Assembly (NCBI RefSeq): GCF_027922145.1
Contig: NZ_BSFC01000025.1
Coordinates: forward strand, 51,743 to 115,742
Direction: 5' to 3'
Origin: Novosphingobium resinovorum
GTDB taxonomy: Bacteria; Pseudomonadota; Alphaproteobacteria; Sphingomonadales; Sphingomonadaceae
Length of the DNA stretch: 64,000 nucleotides
Numbering within the stretch: position 1 is the stretch's first letter; each line of letters begins with the position of its first letter. Under the pieces are notes generated by a model that saw only the letters and a list, made by a program, of their open reading frames with translations, did not search any database and had not been told where the DNA came from. A program made the translations under genes and the position numbers. This document shows, one piece after another, positions 60,050 to 64,000 of the stretch.

Positions 60050-62785
60050 ATGATCTATTCGCGTTTATATTATGCAACGATGGCTGGGTTGATCGGAGCC
60101 GTTGTACCGACTCATGCGGGCGCACAAAGCGCTGCATCGGCTTACACTTCAGCGACGCGGTACGATCTCATGGGAAGAGTAACGGGAGTAATCGCCCCGA
60201 ATCCTGACGGCACCGGAGCCTTGGCCTACGCCGCTACCCGCAACACCTACGACGCTGCCGGACGGCTTGTTAAGATCGAGACCGGCGAGCTCTCCTCTTG
60301 GCAGTCCGAAAGCATTGCCCCTTCGAGTTGGGGCAATGCTTTCACGGTTCTATCCAGCGTTGAGACATCCTTCGACGCTCAAGATCGTAGAACGAAGGAA
60401 ACTACGAAGGGTTCGGATGGCGGGATCGTATCGGTCACGCAGTATTCGTACGACATCGTCGGGCGGCTTGAATGCACGGCGCTGAGGATGAATCCGGCCG
60501 TTTATGCAAATTTGCCAACTAGTGCCTGCACCCTTGGGACGATTGGGACATATGGCCCGGATCGCATCGCCAAGAATGTCTATGATGCGGCCGGGCAGTT
60601 GGTCCAGGTCTGGAAGGGCATTGGCACATCTCTGGCTCTCGTCGATGCGACCTATACCTATACGGCTACCGGCAAACGGCAGACAATCGTCGACGCCAAC
60701 GGTAACAAGGCTGAACTGCGTTACGATGGCTATGATCGCCTGAGCCGTTGGGTGTTCCCTTCCACGACACGCCCCACGGCATACAATGCCAGTACTCCCG
60801 CGAATGCGGCCGCCACCGCCGGGGCGCTCAACGAGAACGACTATGAAGAGTACGGTTACGATGCCAACGGCAACCGTACCGCACTGCGCAAGCGTGATAG
60901 CTCGACGTTGACATACGCATATGATGCGCTCAACCGCGTGACTATTAAAACAGTGCCCGAACGAAGCGGACTTGGCACAACCCATACGCGGGACGTATAT
61001 TACGGCTACGACGTTCGTGGCTTACCAATCTATGTCCGCTTTGACAGCGCCACCGGACAGGGTTTAACAAATGTTTATGACGGCTTGGGGAGGCTCACCT
61101 CCGAAACCGTCAATCTTGATGGCCAAAGCCGGCAGTTATCTTATCTTTATGACAAAGATGGCAACCGCACGCGCATTACCTGGCCCGATAATGCATACGT
61201 TACGATGTCCTTTGATGGTCTTGATCGCCAGAACAGTTTGTCTGATGCGAGCTCAGGGGTGTTGGCAAACTGGGTATATAATACGCGGGGGCTGCTGGCG
61301 TCCGGCAACCGAAGCAACTCAGCATATGATCAGGTTTTGGGCTACGACAACGCCGGTAGGCTCTCATCTCTGGGGGTCACAGATGGTGTAGCGGCTTCTC
61401 GGGTTGCGTGGAGTTACACCCGAAATCCGGCCAGCCAAATCGCCAGCGAAACCCGCGACAACGACGCTTACGCCTGGACAGGGCATGCCAATGTCGATCG
61501 TACCTATACGACGAATGGCTTGAACCAGTATACCTCTGCTGGTCCTGCCACCTTCTGTTACGATGCCAATGGCAACCTTACCGCCGACGGTTCGAGCGTT
61601 TATCTCTATGATGTCGAAAACAGGCTCGTGGAGAAGCGAGCACAGTCGAATACCGCTTGCGCGTCGCTTAGCTACACGGGCGCTTTGCAGGCCTCGCTGC
61701 GCTATGATCCGCTGGGGCGTCTTTATGAGGTGAACGGTGCCGCCATCACACGCTTCCTGTACGATGGAAGCGCGCTGGTAGGCGAATACAGCAGCTCCGG
61801 CAGCCTGCTTCGTCGTTATGCTCATGGGAACGATGTTAGCGAGGACGATCCTGTGGTGTGGTTCGAGGGCAGTTCGGCGCTGCTTGCGAATGGTCGCTAT
61901 GTCTATGGCGATCCGCGTGGCTCTATCGTCCTCGTTGGGGATGCGAGCGGGAACGTCATCGCTATCAACTCCTATGACGAATATGGCATTCCAGCCAGCA
62001 CTAACCTAGGTCGGTTTCAATACACCGGGCAAACATGGCTCGCCGAGCTTGGAATGTACTACTATAAGGCACGTATTTATTCCCCAACCCTAGGGCGGTT
62101 TATGCAAATCGATCCCATAGGCTTCGGAGATCAGGTTAATTTGTACACTTATGTCGGCAATGATCCGGTGAATTCTATTGATCCCACCGGGATGTATACC
62201 TGTGAGGGAAATTGTAGCGCGGTTAACGCTTATCGATCACGACTTCAATCTGCCGCGCGCACGCCCATGACCGGTTCCTTACGAGGCGACGCCGCAGCAA
62301 GTAGAGCTCTTCGAGTATTGGGCAAGGCGGGTGTGGATAACGGCGTTCATATCTCGACTGGCGATTTAGGTGGAACGGAGATGGGAACCGCATCAGCCGG
62401 AAGCAACTTTCTAGGTATCAGTGACGGGAGCCACGATATAAAGTTAGATACGAAAGCTATAGAGTTAAACGCAAAGAAAAATGGCGTCGATGTCAATAGT
62501 TTCGGGGCAGGTATACTTGGTCATGAAGCCAGTCACGTTGATATTTCAAAACGCTTTCCGAATATGAATATATTTAACAATGAGATAGTCGCGTACCGCG
62601 CACAATGGTATATTGGGAAATCTCTGGGAATTGACTTCCCTCGCATGGCCAACGTCAACTCCCCGGATTCTTGGGTGAATTCTCATGCTCTAGCGTCATG
62701 CGCATCGACTGCAGACAAAGCGACCTGCTATCGTCAATTCGATCGATTTTTGAGCAATGGAATCGAATGGGGGGGGCAAAAATGA
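60050..62785 (+). CDS. RHS protein with C-terminal zinc-metalloprotease-like toxin domain
   Basis: A 911-residue protein. Signal peptide 'MIYSRLYYATMAGLIGAVVPTHAGAQ', about a dozen YD repeats, then the RHS core end 'YYYKARIYSPTLGRFMQIDPIGFGDQVNLYTYVGNDPVNSIDPTG'-like segment near residue 700 (quoted in short). Beyond this the last ~190 residues are unlike RHS and are AT-richer: HExxH in 'GHEASHVDI' (H825, E826, H829) and a Glu in 'NNEIVAY' (E845), a gluzincin-style pattern. This fits a polymorphic toxin with a Tox-MPTase-like C-terminus. The stop overlaps the next gene by 4 bases. Start ATG 60050 was chosen for the signal peptide. Confidence 0.85.
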   Translation: MIYSRLYYATMAGLIGAVVPTHAGAQSAASAYTSATRYDLMGRVTGVIAPNPDGTGALAYAATRNTYDAAGRLVKIETGELSSWQSESIAPSSWGNAFTVLSSVETSFDAQDRRTKETTKGSDGGIVSVTQYSYDIVGRLECTALRMNPAVYANLPTSACTLGTIGTYGPDRIAKNVYDAAGQLVQVWKGIGTSLALVDATYTYTATGKRQTIVDANGNKAELRYDGYDRLSRWVFPSTTRPTAYNASTPANAAATAGALNENDYEEYGYDANGNRTALRKRDSSTLTYAYDALNRVTIKTVPERSGLGTTHTRDVYYGYDVRGLPIYVRFDSATGQGLTNVYDGLGRLTSETVNLDGQSRQLSYLYDKDGNRTRITWPDNAYVTMSFDGLDRQNSLSDASSGVLANWVYNTRGLLASGNRSNSAYDQVLGYDNAGRLSSLGVTDGVAASRVAWSYTRNPASQIASETRDNDAYAWTGHANVDRTYTTNGLNQYTSAGPATFCYDANGNLTADGSSVYLYDVENRLVEKRAQSNTACASLSYTGALQASLRYDPLGRLYEVNGAAITRFLYDGSALVGEYSSSGSLLRRYAHGNDVSEDDPVVWFEGSSALLANGRYVYGDPRGSIVLVGDASGNVIAINSYDEYGIPASTNLGRFQYTGQTWLAELGMYYYKARIYSPTLGRFMQIDPIGFGDQVNLYTYVGNDPVNSIDPTGMYTCEGNCSAVNAYRSRLQSAARTPMTGSLRGDAAASRALRVLGKAGVDNGVHISTGDLGGTEMGTASAGSNFLGISDGSHDIKLDTKAIELNAKKNGVDVNSFGAGILGHEASHVDISKRFPNMNIFNNEIVAYRAQWYIGKSLGIDFPRMANVNSPDSWVNSHALASCASTADKATCYRQFDRFLSNGIEWGGQK
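60308..60343. repeat. Perfect 14-bp inverted repeat inside the RHS gene
   Basis: GAAAGCATTGCCCC and its exact complement GGGGCAATGCTTTC, separated by 8 bases, lie within the coding sequence without breaking the frame. It would form a strong RNA hairpin or a binding site. No T-run follows. Confidence 0.65.
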
Positions 62786-63195
62786 CTTACTCTAAGAAGG
62801 CTTACCCCTATATAATATTGACATTAATCATTATTGTTGCCGTAGTCTCGTCTTTAAGTTTTTGGGATAATAAGGACCGTTGCTCAAAAAGCCTATCCGG
62901 TATTGAGAAGGGATTGAGCGAATTTGGTGCAACATTTTATACGCCAAATCCGGAAGACAAGAGCATTACCCCGTTAGTATATATTGAAAGCTGCAAGAAG
63001 CCGATAAACCTTCTTATAGCCGATGACAGTAAAGACTTAATTTTAAATGTTTTAAAAAATTCCCCGCCCGACCGCCACGGCGGCACTCAATTCAAAGCCG
63101 TCGTTACGGTATACGCTGTTAATAGCCATCACCAACCTTACTTATTTTTAATTAGATGGTCGCGTCCACAACAAAAGAACATACCGCAACGGTGA
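62782..63195 (+). CDS. Candidate immunity protein, membrane-anchored
   Basis: A 137-residue protein whose ATG overlaps the RHS stop (ATGA). It begins 'MTYSKKAYPYIILTLIIIVAVVSS', one membrane helix, followed by a soluble part ('CSKSLSGIEKGLSEFG', 'SITPLVYIESCKKPINLLIADD') facing the periplasm. It is low in GC and unlike known families as far as I can see. Position right after a toxin-type C-terminus is the classic place for the immunity gene. Function is inferred from context. Confidence 0.7.
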   Translation: MTYSKKAYPYIILTLIIIVAVVSSLSFWDNKDRCSKSLSGIEKGLSEFGATFYTPNPEDKSITPLVYIESCKKPINLLIADDSKDLILNVLKNSPPDRHGGTQFKAVVTVYAVNSHHQPYLFLIRWSRPQQKNIPQR

Positions 63196-63540
63196 TCGTC
63201 ATACCTGTCGAAAGTGACCGGAATTGCCCCTTAGATTTTCGGATCAGATGCTCACGTCCCGCATTCATCGGCGCAAACCAATGGGCAAGCCGATGTCGAA
63301 GACAATCGCGCGGGCCAATGCTGCCAAATCATCAATCCGTGTGCATATTTAGTCGTCTGTGAAAAGCGCTGAAGCCCGCAGGGAGGCGTGGGTTTTGGTG
63401 GATATGAAGTAATCGAATTTGCAAGGTTTTGGGGAAATCGGGCGAAAAGCTTGCGATTACGCGCGCCTGTGCACGTAGGGGCTTTCCTCGCAAGTCGGGT
63501 CGTGATTCACTGAGTTGGACGACACGAAGAGGTTTTGCCG
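63196..63540. other. Non-coding interval before the IS element
   Basis: About 345 bases without a convincing gene. The left end of the IS5-like element must lie here, but I could not define its terminal inverted repeat because the right end is outside the window. Nothing else was recognised. Confidence 0.4.
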
Positions 63541-64000
63541 ATGCCTCCCAAGAAGCCCGCGCCGCGCAGTGACGAGTTGTTCCGCAGTCAGCTCGACAAC
63601 ATGGTCGACATGGAACACGCGCTAGTGAAATTGGCGGGGCTGATCGACTGGTCACGGTTCGATGCGGCCTATGGACGGTTCTACCATGAGAAAGGCCGCC
63701 CTGGGCTGTCGACGCGGCTAATGGCAGGCCTGCACCTGCTCAAGCACATGGAGGGCCTGTCGGACGAAGCCGTCTGCGCCCACTGGGTCGAGAACCCGTA
63801 CCACCAATTCTTTTGCGGCGAGCAGTACTTCCGCCACAAGCTGCCACTGGATCGTTCGTCGATGACGCGCTGGCGGAACCGGATCGGGGCCGACAAGCTG
63901 GAACTTCTGCTCGCCGAGACGCTGCGCGTGGCGATGGAAACCAGGGCAATGCCGCCGCAGGCCTGCGAGCGGGTGACGGTGGACACGACTGTACAGACCA
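63541..64000 (+). mobile_element. IS5-family transposase, cut by the window edge
   Basis: An open frame from ATG 63541 that runs off the window (153 codons visible). It opens 'MPPKKPAPRSDELFRSQLDNMVDMEHALVKLAGLIDW' (quoted in part), then 'RPGLSTRLMAGLHLLKHMEGLSDEAVCAHWVENPYHQFFCGE' and 'PLDRSSMTRWRNRIG', typical of IS5-group transposases, ending in the start of the catalytic 'VTVDTTVQ' strand with the first DDE Asp. No breaks are visible, so the element may be active. Confidence 0.86.

Overview
The window looks like alphaproteobacterial DNA, most likely from a sphingomonad (Novosphingobium/Sphingobium/Sphingopyxis type). I infer this from the high GC content, the three long TonB-dependent receptors with the 'DIVVTARR' plug signature, and the mix of Rieske oxygenase, P450, SDR, NTF2-like and luciferase-like genes typical of sphingomonad catabolic regions. 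No rRNA or tRNA gene was seen, so the assignment rests on protein families only.

Region 1 (1-39.9 kb) is a large catabolic region, probably for a polycyclic terpenoid- or steroid-like compound. Left to right it holds: a CoA-transferase; a TonB receptor followed closely by coenzyme F420 genes (fused FO synthase, F420:NADPH oxidoreductase, CofC), a luciferase-like F420-type oxidoreductase and a KstD-like flavoprotein; a leftward operon with two adjacent Rieske-type oxygenase subunits whose iron sites look complementary (one keeps only the [2Fe-2S] site, the other only the mononuclear iron site); TetR, ferredoxin and sulfotransferase genes; an AraC gene and a seven-gene rightward operon (SDR, VOC, phosphatase, DUF1214, NTF2-like, luciferase-like, ACAD10/11-like kinase); MFS, P450, TonB receptor, AraC and MFS; then a frameshifted TetR gene facing a third TonB receptor operon. 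Hairpins lie between most convergent gene pairs. TonB receptors would import the substrate, the F420/flavin/Rieske/P450 enzymes would carry out redox attack, and the CoA-transferase and SDRs would process intermediates. The substrate cannot be read from the sequence.

Region 2 (39.9-42.6 kb) is a gene graveyard: a broken pentapeptide-repeat gene, a broken LysR gene, and IS5- and IS110-family remnants.

Region 3 (42.6-57.6 kb) is a conjugation module: MobF relaxase, coupling protein and an RHH accessory protein, a repeat-rich AT-rich interval that is a good oriT candidate, then a compact VirB operon (virB2-B3-B4-B6-B8-B9-B10-B11; no virB1, B5 or B7 seen). A second VirB2-like pilin gene faces away from the operon. 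No integrase or replication gene is visible, so plasmid and ICE cannot be told apart.

Region 4 (57.8-63.2 kb) is an RHS locus in three parts: a long secreted RHS protein, a 77-residue secreted YD-repeat protein, and a second RHS protein whose variable C-terminus carries a gluzincin-like HEASH...NE zinc-protease signature. A small membrane-anchored protein, a candidate immunity protein, overlaps its end. The window closes inside an IS5-like transposase gene.
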